64,000 bases of DNA, from contig OZ035962.1 of the NCBI GenBank assembly GCA_964034945.1, positions 66,917,274-66,981,273 on the forward strand, in the 5' to 3' direction. This DNA comes from Chrysopilus asiliformis. Taxonomy: Eukaryota > Arthropoda > Insecta > Diptera > Rhagionidae. The number at the start of each line of letters is the position of its first letter. Position 1 is the first letter of the stretch. Positions 40,762 to 52,489 of the stretch are shown here, piece after piece. The notes under the pieces were generated by a model that did not search any database, was not told where the DNA came from, and was given only the letters and a program-made list of their open reading frames with translations. Made by a program: the position numbers and the translations under genes.

Positions 40762-40923
40762 CTTAGTCAAACACAACATATTGTCCGTATTTTTATCCGT
40801 ATCCGATATTTACTATGTGAATTTTCGCAAACCGAAGCCTTTAGATTTTGTTTGAGCTTAGTCAAACACAACATATTGTCCGTATTTTTATCCGTATCCG
40901 ATATTTACTATGTGAATTTTCGC
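40762..40923 (+). repeat. 67-bp direct duplication
   Basis: 40762-40828 and 40857-40923 appear identical (CTTAGTCAAACACAACATAT...GAATTTTCGC), spaced 95 bp. The spacer is CAAACCGAAG... A 105-codon ORF through it is accidental. Confidence 0.9.
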
Positions 40924-41068
40924 TTTTTTTGCACCCTAAAAATATGTTTTTTTGAGCTCATATATGGCTCCTTTAAATTGATAAGTATGCGTTTTTGAAA
41001 AAAATTCTTATAATCAAATTCAAAAAAAATAAAATTTCCTGTATTTTTTTCCTTCAACGGATTTTTAT

Positions 41069-41594
41069 ACCCGTATGGTGAAACCAAAGAGTATATTAAC
41101 TTTGCCTTACCGTTTGTAACGCCAAGATCCCGTCATCACACAAAAAAATGAATTACACCAGTGTGTTTAGAATGATAAAAAAAGTTGAATTTAGCATGTC
41201 CGTCCGTCCGTCTGTCCGTCTGTCCGTCTGTCTGTCCGTCCGTTCGTCTGTGGCGCGGATTGCGGGCGCACGGATTGAGCTAGAGACTTGAAATTTTACG
41301 CAGATTCGATTTTCGTAAAATGCGAGGCTAAGTTCGTTCATGGGCAAAAATGGACCATTAGGGGCGGGGTACCCCCCATACGAACGAAAATGTTTTTTGT
41401 GAATATCTCGAAAACGGTGCATCTTATCAAAAAAGTGCAAGAACAAAAGTTATTTAGCATATGATTCTACATAAAACTCCCATACATCAAAATCCGATTG
41501 GAATAATTTTAAAAAATCTTATTGGGAAATTTGACTTCAAAGTGGAATTTTGGTACAACTGTTCGAATTTTGATATGAATATCACCATACGGGT
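41069..41594 (-). mobile_element. ACCCGTATGG element, copy 2 (both ends)
   Basis: ACCCGTATGGTGA and TCACCATACGGGT bound 526 bp. It matches 31391-31830 in reverse. It carries GTCCGTCCGTCTGTCCGTCT-type runs, longer than in copy 1. No coding sequence; a 97-codon minus ORF and the start of a 174-codon plus ORF overlap it by chance. Confidence 0.75.
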
Positions 41595-43564
41595 TTTCAA
41601 TAATTGCAGGATTAGCAATTATAGCTTTTGTTATGTTTTTTATTTGCATTGGCGTGTGATAAGGCAATATAGTTGGAAAAATTGTTCTATGGGATTACAA
41701 TATAGATATTATGTAAAATTGGTAAGAAGTGAATCTTTAGAGAAAATAAAAAGAAACTTCTCCGGACTGGAGGTAGGAGTTTTTTTTAAAATTATATTAA
41801 TACCTTCCATAAGTAGCGAGTTACATCCAAGAAAATTCATTCAAAAGTTTCGTCGTATTGCCATAATAAACAGAAAAAAAGTTGAAGATGATTTTGCACG
41901 ACAATTTTTTATAATATTCACATTACTTTCACGCGTCGAAAAATCAATATTTCGCCAGAATTGGATTTTGCAGAATTATTGTTAACTTTACAATTAATAT
42001 TATTGAAGCAAAACAAAACGTGCCATATTATGCCATCCAATGTTATACATTGATATATGCAAGTATGTAAACATAAAGACGAAAGGATAAGAAACTGTGA
42101 CAAATTTTTAACGCTTTATGTTGAGGGTTCTCACTTTAATTGTGCTGTAAAGGATATTTTGTTATATTCTCTCGCTTTCATAAGAGCAATTCACCGCCGC
42201 GATTTTCTTTTGTTTGATGTAATAAAACAGTTTTTATGGTCAGAGTTTCGGTCAAATCATGTGTCTCAGACATACCCAAAAGAGCTTAAGTATCATTTTG
42301 GGTAGAATAAAGTCGTATATTTTGAGCGTTTTGTTCTTATTTCGCAGTTGAGATTAAGGGAGGACGTGACCAGCTCAACTTGGTGATTTTGTCGCCATAG
42401 TCTGATGTTTTTTTTCTCTTGTTTTAATAAGTAATGGTCGGATTTTGTGAGGACATACAAATAACGACAAGACTATTCTTTCTACTTTAATCGAATAGAT
42501 TATTTTTGTGTATGTTGACTGTATAGTACTCGTATACTGTATATAGTATCAGTTTACTAATTATAATACAAAAACTTCTCGAAATGATTACGACTTGAAC
42601 CGTTTTCTTGCTACAACTTGAAGAGACTAGAAAACAAGTTTTCCAATAAAAAACAAAATACTTTTTTGTGTATGTTACTTTTTTTTATTGTTACTGATCC
42701 GTGTCCAATTGAGGTCCAGGCCTAACATCCCGTTTCATCATAAAAACTTCAATAAAGTTCGGTGCTTCTATTTTAGGTTTTTATTTTCCCTATACTTGAA
42801 TAATCACTTCTGGTGGCTGAAAGCAGGCATTTATATGTATATAACAATCAATGAGTTCGTTTGCCGTTTTTGCCGTAATAAAGCATAAGTCACGCACACT
42901 AAGAATGTTAAATGGACCTCAAAAGGTCAACCAATCGGAATATGTGCGAGCCAAAATATTGCAATATATTAACGCTAAAATCAAATACAGTGAAATAAAT
43001 TGGAAGAGCAAATATAAAAATAAAATAGGATAAAATTCAAGTTAAATGGTATTCAATTTGATTAATTGTGTGTAGAGGCAACCGTGGGTTATTCTTTAGT
43101 TTGGGTGGCTCATCTGGTAGGTTTGAAACCCGAATAAAATTGTCTTTACCCTCACGTCAGATCCTAGTTCAAATTGATAAATGAAGGCTCCATTGGCTCA
43201 ATCAAGAAACTTTTGGAACTTAACTAGACTTAGAGGAAGAAGATATGCTGGCATCGGATCCATATTTCAATTCATTATCAGACAATGATTTTGCCTACCA
43301 AAATCGATTCGCGTAAATCATGAAAAAAAACCCTCAAGGGACAAATAAACACTTCTCGGTTTGTAGGTTGCGACTGTGATTAATGGAAATATCTTTCGCT
43401 TATATATCGATAATTTTAGCAAAAACTCAATTATAGTAAAAGCTAAACTCGCAGAATACTAATTCAATTATCCTCTATTATAAATAATTACTCTCTACTA
43501 GCTTGCAAGTATCCGGAGTTGCTCGGGTAATAATAAAAAAAAAATTTCAAAAGTATTTTGATGT
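41595..43564. other. No recognisable feature
   Basis: Nearly 2 kb, AT-rich. ORFs of 60-80 codons (for example 42057-42305) show no domain. A 174-codon plus-strand ORF (41461-41985) begins inside the repeat at 41069-41594 and looks accidental. Confidence 0.4.
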
Positions 43565-43875
43565 ATCGAAAAATGTATGAAACAAAATTATTTGAAATAC
43601 AGGTATCCCTCGAGTTACGCGGTACTTGAGTTACGCGAATTTCGAGTTACGCGGAAAAAAATTGCGGCAGTGCTCGAGTTACGCGGGACGGTTTTGGAGC
43701 ATTTTTTATTTAAAAAGAAAATGTAATTATAGATAAATGTTTTTATATAAAAAAGATAATAGGTATGTATTGTTTTGCACTAATCCTGAGTTTCCACTTA
43801 CGCGGTTTTCGAATTAACCGCGTAACTCTGGGGACACCTGTATTTCAAATAATTTTGTTTCATACATTTTTCGAT
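43565..43875. repeat. Perfect 35-bp palindrome arms around a MITE
   Basis: 43565-43599 and 43841-43875 are exact inverted copies (ATCGAAAAATGTATGAAACA...), meeting at the TA duplication of the MITE at 43600-43840. Either the MITE entered the exact centre of a palindrome or the arms belong to the element. Confidence 0.9.
43600..43840. mobile_element. Pogo-like MITE (CAGGTATCCCTCGAGTTACG)
   Basis: 241 bp. The left end CAGGTATCCCTCGAGTTACG and the right end ACGCGTAACTCTGGGGACACCTG-type sequence are imperfect inverted copies. TA lies on both sides. GAGTTACGCG is repeated three times near the left end. Non-coding. Confidence 0.75.
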
Positions 43876-44346
43876 TTGGCGCAGTGTTTTCAAGAAAATC
43901 ACAAATATTTTTTTCCATCTGCTTGGGAGAAGGGGAATATGGGGTATTCCCCTAGCGCCGGACACTTAAGGTTATTGAATTTATTTTGTAACATATGTTG
44001 AAAATCCATACAATAGCTTCGAAGATAGCTGAATAGGGGATGCGCCAGCATGTAGGGTGATTTGAGTGGGCAAATATTTTCCTTGACGTATAACCTATTT
44101 AACATTAAAAATCGAATAAAAATCTATTTAGTAGTTTAGGAACTAGCTCGCATAATGTAGAATATAGAGGGGGGTGGTTGGAGTGGGCTAAAAGTGTTCT
44201 TTATGATCGACCTGTCCAACACCGAAAACCGTATTCAAATCCCTTCAGTGGTTCAGAAGATAACAGGAGAGCGGGTAAAGGGGGAGCCGATACCGGCACA
44301 ACCCCTAACTATAAGCCATGGTCATTACTTATAAAACATATATATA
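43876..44346. other. No recognisable feature
   Basis: AT-rich, with short GC-richer patches near 43925-43965 and 44200-44320. No domain found. Confidence 0.4.
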
Positions 44347-44886
44347 AAGGGTCTTTCAACAAGGACATAACAATTTTATATTTTAATAAAAACGCACCCT
44401 AAAACTTTTTTTATGATAATGCTAAAACGTCAGTCAAGGTTTACATTTTTATCATGGTGAAGTTCACGAACGAGCAACGTTTGGAAATTATTAAAACTTA
44501 CTACCGAAATTCTGAGTCGGTGGTCGCAATCGTGTAATCTCGAGAAATGGTCCGGTCGAATGGCCACCTCGCTCATGCGATTTCTTTTTATGGGGTTATG
44601 TTAAGTCGTTAGTTTATGCCAACAAGCCAACAACGTTAGAGGAGCTTAGGAACAATATCGAACGCGAAATTGCCAACGTTCCGGCCGTAATGTGTGGAAG
44701 AGTGGTGGAAAATTGGCTCCAAAGAATCAATCAGCAAACGTGCTCGCGGTGGCCAAATAACGACATCGAATTTCATACTTAAATGTAACATGTCCACTAC
44801 ACCTGGAATAAATTTCAGCCCGATATCTCAATTATTCTGTGTTTTATCTAAATACAAAATTGTTATGTCCTTGTTGAAAGACCCGA
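44347..44886 (+). mobile_element. Mariner-type deletion derivative, copy 2
   Basis: 540 bp. AAGGGTCTTTCAACAAGGAC begins the left end and GAAAGACCCGA closes the right. TA lies at 44345-44346 and 44887-44888. Same family and ends as 12457-12997 but in the opposite orientation and with different internal deletions. Confidence 0.9.
44455..44780 (+). pseudogene. Internally deleted mariner-family transposase
   Basis: ATG 44455 opens MVKFTNEQRLEIIKTYYRNS, the normal N-terminus, which continues about 28 codons and then hits a stop at a deletion joint near 44538. The C-terminal part follows out of frame. A 13-base gap removed the codons around the third catalytic Asp (the CDLTPLD region present in copy 1). 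The ending VVENWLQRINQ is retained. Copy 1 lacks the N-terminal segment kept here, so the two deletions arose independently. Non-functional. Confidence 0.85.
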
Positions 44887-44888
44887 TA

Positions 44889-46305
44889 TAATTATTTGTC
44901 TAAGTTGGTGCAGTAGTTCTTGAGTTTATAAAATACATGATATATTCAAGTACTCTACTCACAGAGTAAGGGCCCAGTTATAGCGATCCGTAAACTTCTG
45001 TCAGTAAATTTTTTAAATTCCGATTTCTTTACTAATACACCCAATTCTTATATTTTTTTTTAGTTCAAAACGTGTTTAAACACGTCTAATTACCATTTCC
45101 ATTAAATGAAATTGTTATTACATGAGTAATTTTTCCAAAAAACACGATTTAATTTTTTTTACGTACGAAAATTTTTTTCGATTTTATCTAACCATTACAG
45201 AATGTTAAACTTGAATTATTTAATTTGGTAATCCATAATTTACGAAAAGGGAAAATACTGATTACATATTTTAATGATGACTTGTACATCTGTCAATATT
45301 ATCGTTGATATAACAATGTTCCTTTATTTAATGTGTCATTAAATCGACTTATGGGTGTGTAATTGCTGCCATTTTGGCCAAATGGGCAAACAAAATTTGA
45401 TTTTACGATTGCCATATGCTTGTATTATGTTTAATATTCCATTTTATAATGAAGCAGTGACATGTGGAGCAATCAATGCTGAGTTTTTTAGGTACATCAC
45501 ATTAGAATCATATGTATGTCAAGTGCGAACTATTCCGCATTTTGAAAATGGTTAATTAAAATATGACGCAAAGTGATTAAATACAGCGGTCTAATTGCCT
45601 TTCAAGCATCGAATTTCATCTAGTAGTATTTTTCAATGATATATTATGGAAACGAAATTTAATTTTGATTATCCAATTTACCTCGATATGAAAAAGTAAA
45701 CTCTTGAAGAATGTTAACCAAAGTTTAGTACGAAGTTTGACAAAACTTCCGAATAAGCAATTTTGCTTTCTCATCTCGCTTTCTCATCTCGCGTATACTG
45801 CAATATAAATACTGTTGAAACTTTTTTGCGAGAACATCGAAAGCGAAATGTTTTTTTAGCAAAATAATAAAGGGTGCTTCATAGTCCGGCTTTTTAACTC
45901 TTTCAGACCCGGTGGTTACATTTGTACACATTAAAGTTTTTCCCAAATATAACAATTTCATAAGATTATTTCGTATTTGAGACCGGTTGCGAACGTTTGT
46001 ACACATTACAAGCTATCGAAAACAGTAATAGATCTTGGATTTTTTTTTCAATATTTTCTTACTCTTATTTACCCACTTTATCAACACAAATTTTATCCCA
46101 ACCAAATTTTTTAAAAAAATAATTCAGGTCTGAAAGGTTAAAATTACGTGTTATTTCGCCATTGTCAACACTAACGTAATCAAAATATCAATAGATTTTG
46201 AGTGTCGAATCTCTGTGGCACGCCCAAATTGACAAGGAAAATCACGTCTCATAATAAGGTTTTTCTTTTCACGTCTCATAATAAGGTTTTTCGTAATAAA
46301 AACTG
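44889..46305. other. No recognisable gene
   Basis: AT-rich. Near 45905-46010 two similar phrases occur (ACC.G.TG..A..TTTGTACACATTA). At 46243-46290 CACGTCTCATAATAAGG is directly duplicated. ORFs below 95 codons show no domain. Confidence 0.4.
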
Positions 46306-47477
46306 CCCAAATAGCATCAAAAAGCACGGGCACATGAGATTTGTTCTTTCCGACTTAAAAATGCAGCAATTTACGCAATCGGGCCTAAATATTTAGACCT
46401 ATAATTCACATTTGCGTACAAGGAGCGTAAGAAGTGACGAGAACGACACACTGATTTATAATGTGTCTGCAAAGTCACAATAGATTTAGTGAGGAAATTA
46501 GTGATCGACGGGTCGTCTTTGGATCCATATTTGCTTCACGAAAAACCTGCAGCGATAAAGCGGCATTCGACGGTTGTTGGGTCGATACAGTGATTAGCTG
46601 TGGAATCTGAATGCCAGTTTCGCTTTGAAGAAGCGTGTGATGGGAACAGGGTCGACCCGGTTGCCCTTAGAGTTACCTCAAAGCCCCCGGTTTGCAAACA
46701 AAAGAAAAAAAAGTTGATGCCTTCAGCCGCCATATTCAACATTGACATTTGATGCAAAGGATTTCGCTTTGAGAATTAAATTTCTTATTTCAGGCTAATA
46801 ACTGAAGGAAATTGCATGAAAAATGTATAAGTGACATTTTTGAAACAGCACAACTTTGTTGGCATCAAAATTTCATTGCAAAAGAGAAAAAAAAAATGAC
46901 CGGCAAAATAAAATCAAACAAATTTTTCGGTAAAAACAAAATAATTTGATTGCCCATTAAAATCTTTTTTTTCTTGTTCGCTTTCTATTTTAGATTCAAT
47001 ATTGTCGAAAATTTTTAGTTACAACAAAAATCACGGCATGCAATCGAAGGAAAAGTCCATTATAAAAAATACTTCATAAAGAGTTTCCATGAATTTATCG
47101 CCATTAGATTTTTCTTGTTCGCTTTCTGTTTACGTTTTTAATCGTTCATCTCTGTTCGGTCGATAAGCTATATAATCATTCGAGGGAGAAAGAAAACTCC
47201 GCTCGAAGATTTGTGTGATGTAATGCCGTCAGATGACGCTCACATAACGCTAGAAGCAGCTATTTTTTTGGTTATTGGGGGCGTTTTTTTTTGTGAAATG
47301 GCAGCGTCAGAATTACGTTTTTGCGCCACAATTGCGGCGTGGCAAACCACTGAAAAGTGTTTCCCACTATGGGTGTTGTGCACAATGGCGATGTGCCCGC
47401 GACAAAAATCGCTTATCACCGCGGTGACGAAATATGTGAATAAAGACTTAAAATGTCTGCTTAAAATGTTATTTGAG
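46306..47477. mobile_element. CCCAAATAG inverted-repeat element, copy 2
   Basis: Begins CCCAAATAGCAT and ends ATGTTATTTGAG. It is the reverse-orientation relative of 27371-29462 and is free of the hAT insertion, so it gives the uninterrupted sequence around that insertion site (near 47375-47385). Non-coding; ORFs here are repeat-derived. Confidence 0.75.
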
Positions 47478-48819
47478 TGATCAAAAATTCTGACACATGC
47501 TATGAATTTCATACGGACAACATATATGAAATTCTTCATATAAAATCAGTGACGTCATAAAAAAAAAAGCTGAATGATGGACATGGTGTAAACCTTTGCT
47601 TAATTTTAAGTTTGGTTTTAGCCTTCAGCTAGCACCCATATGTAACTGCTCTAAACTCTGATCAATTTATATTAATGTTCATGCATCGTGCGGAGTATAT
47701 ATGTAGGAGTAAATATATTTAACTAGAAGAAATCGTCGAATGTGTGAATTATAATCAGAGCTTCAAAACGGATATTTTTTCGTTCCGGTATTCGGTTTCG
47801 CTCTTTGGTGTTTTTCGTTTTCGGTTACGCTCTGGTTTTTAAAAAGTCCCGATTACAGGAATCGGTTTGGAAGTGGTTTTTTGCGGCTGCGCTCAACATT
47901 TAAAAAGGGAAAAATAGTCAAATCATAAAAAAATTATTGAATTTGTACCTATAGAAAATACTACTTTTTACACAGTGGATACGTCTTTAGAATTCCCGCA
48001 CGAGAATTAAATGAGAAAGGTTTACATGTCACCCTTATTTTGTGGCGTTGTGACCGGTCACAATTCACAATCTGTACAGCGATAATTTTCCAGTGATTTT
48101 TTTTGTGATAAATGTAATTTGAAAGACTTTCAAATCTTAAAACAAAGCAGGAGGAATTATACCGTGAAAATACGAAAATGTTGTAACCGAGTTCTGACTA
48201 GACCGAGTTGTGACCCATTCTCGATTCGGTTCTAATTATAATGCTAAAAAAAATCAAGTTGTAAACATAAACACACACAGAAATATATTTGTTGTCTAAA
48301 AATCTTTGCTCTGCGGAATTTCTGTATGAAATTTACAACGAATTTTTACGATAAATTCATCAGGAATTTCTGCATAACATTTATTAGTTCTTGTGTAAGA
48401 AAAAATCTACTAGGAATCCGCGTAAAGGAATCCTGTGGAAAATTTTTTATAATTAAGAGTTTTGGAATCACTCCAAGCGATGAAATATTTCATAAAGGAG
48501 ATAAAGATTTCATAACATGAATTGTTTCATTGCTGCCTGTGGGAAAATCATTACGAAATTTTTCCTATTCGTGCAGCTCCGAAAAAATTTCATTGTAAAT
48601 GTCCACTTGGGATGAATCGATTCAAGCCCATTACAGATTGGATGTCAGTAGCAGTAACAGTAACAGGAAACGTTTTGGTTGGCTAAAAATCGCCAACATG
48701 ACGTATGGCGACACATGCAGTGAAAAAATTTTCGAACTTGCTACTCGGTTTCGAGTACAGTATCCGTCCAGGTTCCAGAAAATCACAGTTTTCAATAGCC
48801 CTAGTTTAAGCCTCGCCTG
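47478..48819. other. No recognisable feature
   Basis: AT-rich. Around 47760-47890 phrases such as TTTTTCGTTTTCGGTT recur loosely. No domain-bearing ORF. Confidence 0.4.
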
Positions 48820-49345
48820 CTGGTCGCTGTCATTTCCAATCCACACTCAGAAAAATGTCCAGGTCAACTTTTTGTCAGGTTAACTCTGACCTTACAGAGG
48901 TTTCTGTAAGCCAGCTAGCGGTCAGAGTTAACCTATCTAAGGTCAACTCGTGCAGCTCCCAATGCCCTACTTCACCTGCTGGTGGCTTAATTTCAGAATT
49001 TCTCCAACCACAGGTCAACTCAATTTTACTTGCCCACATGCAGGCGAACGCGCGCCTGCCCGAGGCCAATTACGCCGTATGTAGGTCGTCGAGTTAGCCT
49101 CCATTTTTCTGAGTGCACTTAACTTGCTTTATAAAAATGAGTAGCGATTGTTACTACTTGGGGCTAACGACATCATCAGTTGCTGTTACTGTCCCAGCTA
49201 TTGATGGGCCGCAACGAAACTTTACAAATGTTGCAATTCATCTACGTTTCTCAATCGATGTAAAATGATAGGTGCGCAGCAGGTACGTGAGGTCGTTACG
49301 ACGCCTCAATTGCGGAGAGCCAGTCCCGTTTTGGGATTTAGGTAG
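48820..49345 (+). mobile_element. SINE family 1, partial copy split by a MITE
   Basis: 48820-48843 and 49116-49345 join to match the body of the SINE at 19111-19512 (CGCTGT.ATT, ACTTGCTTTA, TGAGTAG, CTAACGACATCATC, TTGATGGG, TACAAATGTTG, CCTCAATTG). The tRNA-like head is not recognisable here. Plus orientation. Confidence 0.65.
48844..49115. mobile_element. CACTCAGAAAAATG MITE, copy 1
   Basis: 272 bp, ending in inverted CACTCAGAAAAATG and CATTTTTCTGAGTG. It carries an inner hairpin (GGTTAACTCTGACC/GGTCAGAGTTAACC). It matches 55469-55740 at the same length with few changes. ORFs on both strands recur in both copies but differ by random substitutions and are not genes. Confidence 0.88.
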
Positions 49346-49922
49346 TATTAAAGATAGATTAAAGGTAAGTCATCGGTTATGTAAGTCGAATTTGAGAGAA
49401 ATCCAAGTTTTTATATTGATTCAGTTGACCTGGAATCATCCATATTGAAAAATTTCTGAATTTTATGTCTGAACAAACAAGTCAAAAAATAGACTTTTTA
49501 TATCAAATAATCTGAAAAATTTGGCTCGAATCGAAAAATATGCCACTTCATCCCGTGTACCTCTGGACAAGTGATATAGAATGGTTGTTTTTCGTTACAA
49601 TGATTTATTTTTGATGATGAAAAGGAGAAGGTGATCTATTTTTACGCAAGATCAGGTTTTGACGATTTCAGTAGAAATACAAAAGTTGTTTGACAATGTA
49701 GAGAATATAAACTTTAATTTGAATCTTTATCGCAGCAATAAACTGTTATACGGTGTTCTGGGTAGATATTTTGTTTCATTTTTTTATTAAAAAAGTAGTC
49801 AATTTTGACTATTTTTGTAATTGAAATTAACTATTTTAGTTGTAGTCCCGATTCTTTATTATAAAATAGTTCGATTTACTATTTTTTCTTTGTGGGTTTG
49901 TTGTTGTTGTTTAATTGTGCTA
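49346..49922. other. No recognisable feature
   Basis: AT-rich; TAGTCAATTTTGACTA near 49796 is a small palindrome. Confidence 0.4.
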
Positions 49923-50906
49923 TAGTAAAATTTTATGGACATAAAACGAAATTCTTTTATTCAGATTTTATTTCATACTCCTATCAATCCAACTTTTCGA
50001 TTATGATCATGTATATCATGATCGAAACGTTTGATCTACACTGTAGAAAATGGATTTGTATTTAAACCGAAAAATGGGGTTAAAACGGGGTAAATTTGCA
50101 AAAAGGTCGTAAAATTTCGAAAAAAAAATCAGAATTTAGCTCGCACACCATTTAAGTTGTAAACTCACCCAAAAAACATTAATCTTACAATAGAAATAGG
50201 GTAGTTTTAAACCTTGTGTAAAATTTCGACCAATATTCATATTTTTACTCTCATTTTGGTGTAAAAACACGCTCACAGGGTATTTTTGCATTATTGAACC
50301 GACAATTTCATTATTTCACAATGCCTTAACTTTATAATTCGCACAAGGTTTGTGGCATCGGAGTATAAGTACTCGATTCTAGTTTTACTACACCAAAATC
50401 CTGTAAGCCTGCGTGGAAGCTGGTAAAGCAGGCTCTGATGACGGTGAGCCAGCTTCCATACCAGAAACAGGCTCTGATGGGTTTTCGGGGCAGACATGCC
50501 CGACCTGTTGGGGGAAAATTTGGATGTGAAAACATCCGCAAAAATAATATAACAATTTTGTTGTATTATATTTGTTTTTGCAGACCGTATAAGCCGAGAA
50601 ATTCGAATACCATTTTCGGTGTAATTTTAAACAAAAAATGTCGTAAAATTACACCAGTATTGTACTTTTACTTCTTATTTAGTTTAAAGTTGCCCCGTAA
50701 AAGTGGCTTTTGTACGCCACAAAATGAGTATAAATACATAGCTTTTAAGCCATTACGACTCGATTTAATTTTACTACTATTATAGTAGGAAAATGGTTTC
50801 CTACTATTTTAGTGGTAAAATTACAATAAAATTTTCTAGAGTGTATAGGAGTATGAAATAAAATCTGATAGAAGGAATTTTGTCTTATATCTATTAAATT
50901 TTACTA
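49923..50906. mobile_element. Inverted-repeat element containing a second element
   Basis: The left arm at 49923-49985 (TAGTAAAATTT...TTTTATTTCATACTCCTAT) matches the right arm 50844-50906 in reverse with several changes. The arm sequence TCAGATTTTATTTCATACTC is the best conserved. Almost all of the interior is the insertion at 50039-50843. Confidence 0.65.
50039..50843. mobile_element. CACTGTAGAAAAT element, TA duplication
   Basis: Left end CACTGTAGAAAAT, right end ATTTTCTAGAGTG. TA lies at 50037-50038 and 50844-50845. The interior has GTAAAATT-type words on both strands. ORFs of 68-115 codons on both strands show no domain. Confidence 0.6.
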
Positions 50907-50913
50907 AAGGACC

Positions 50914-52489
50914 GACAAGCCTAAGTATAGATTGTGTAAACATGTAAGTAAAATTCAATGTAAATCATAATTTATGTCATTTAAGTCTAGAAGAAGAAAA
51001 AAAAACTTTTTTTTTGTAAAACACCTTGAACGAAATTCGCACTTAAATTTTTTTTCGTGACATAAGGTTTCAAAAAATGTTTATTTGAGAAGAAAAAAAA
51101 AATTAAAAAAAATTAAAATATACTCCAGCATACAAAACGAAACCTTATATCAATACAAAAAATTATTATAAAATATAGGGAAAAGTTAAAACCACACACG
51201 AGTATAATTTTGTTTCGCGCATATTTTTTTATTGAATACAGCAAACGCGACTTGCATTTTATTTCTAGCTTATGCTGGATAAAAAATTTTGCTATCTTTG
51301 GGTGATGGAAAATGTCAAATGTAAGAAAACGTTTCGCTTTCGTTTGTTTGAAATGATAGATTGCTTTTAAAATGCGATAAATAGAGAAACATATTGAAAC
51401 AAACATATTTCTTATTTTGTGTGCTTAGAATTGTATATAACCTGGTTTTTTTTTTTCAATGGTATTCCTGTTTTTTATTAGTCGTAGCTAAATTTCAGGA
51501 GCATAAAAGGAAAATTTCGCCCATGGGCTAGTTGTGAACTCAAGTGTAAAATAGAAAACAACACGGCTACACTTTTTCCTCTGGGGAAAAATATACACGC
51601 ATACAATTACAGGGATTTGTGTTATCTGTAAATGTATACTAGCCAATGTTTCTACACATTTAATGTCTATATTTTATATTAGTTATATTTTTATACACGT
51701 AAATAAATTTCACTAAAACACAGTAAAGATTTTCCAGCTAGTAAAGCGAATATCTTTTTGACACCGCAATGACTAAGCCGCACAGTTATTAACAGATTGC
51801 CTTTAAGATGTTTTTTTTCTTCTTCTATACGAGTATTTAATTGTGAATTAGGGAGAGGCTGAACCTTGCACAATATTTGACCCCTAAGAGCTTTCGGTTT
51901 AATTTTATGTCCTTTTTTTATGGTTGATTTCTAATACTTTATTGGTAAATGTATATCAAATTTGGATTTGGTAATTGGTTTATAAAACAAACGTGTCTTT
52001 TTGACATTTATCACTATCTGTCCTACTTGTAGGAAGATGCGTTGCAAAACATATAATAGAAGAAACAACGAAATGAAATACACAGAAGAAACAACACCAA
52101 AAAAAATCACAGGTCGATTCCGAAAAAAGGACTTGTAGTCCTTGCGGGGAACTACTTGACCGATTTAAAGTATGAAACGATCTACGATAGGCGCATTGCT
52201 ATGACTTATTACACTTTCCGCAAATTATGATAAATCTCCGTTGACTAAATGGAAATATTAACGGATGAATTGGGCGAAAAATCTTTTTTTTGCGTTTGCA
52301 GAAAGGTGCAATTTGGTCAATTGTAGATCCAACGCACGACTTCAAACGGTTTGTAAACTCAGCGCTCGACTAACAGAACTGGGACGAGCATCCTGAGATT
52401 TCGGATCCGTGAGAACAATTCGCATATTCTAATATATAAATACTTTTGTTTGTATATGTTGCCATTTATATTGCTTTCTGGTACCTATA
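50914..52489. other. No recognisable feature
   Basis: AT-rich, with A-runs near 51000-51120. A minus-strand 97-codon ORF at 51113-51406 is low complexity. Confidence 0.4.

Noticed and set aside
41461..41985. 174-codon plus-strand ORF
   Set aside because: Its first part lies in a non-coding repeat also found at 31.4 kb, composition is low complexity, and no domain is visible.
25205..47477. A large inverted segmental duplication, since three repeats at 25, 27 and 31 kb recur inverted at 39, 46 and 41 kb
   Set aside because: The order is not mirrored (25-27-31 pairs with 39-46-41) and the sequence between them does not match, so they are independent transposon insertions.
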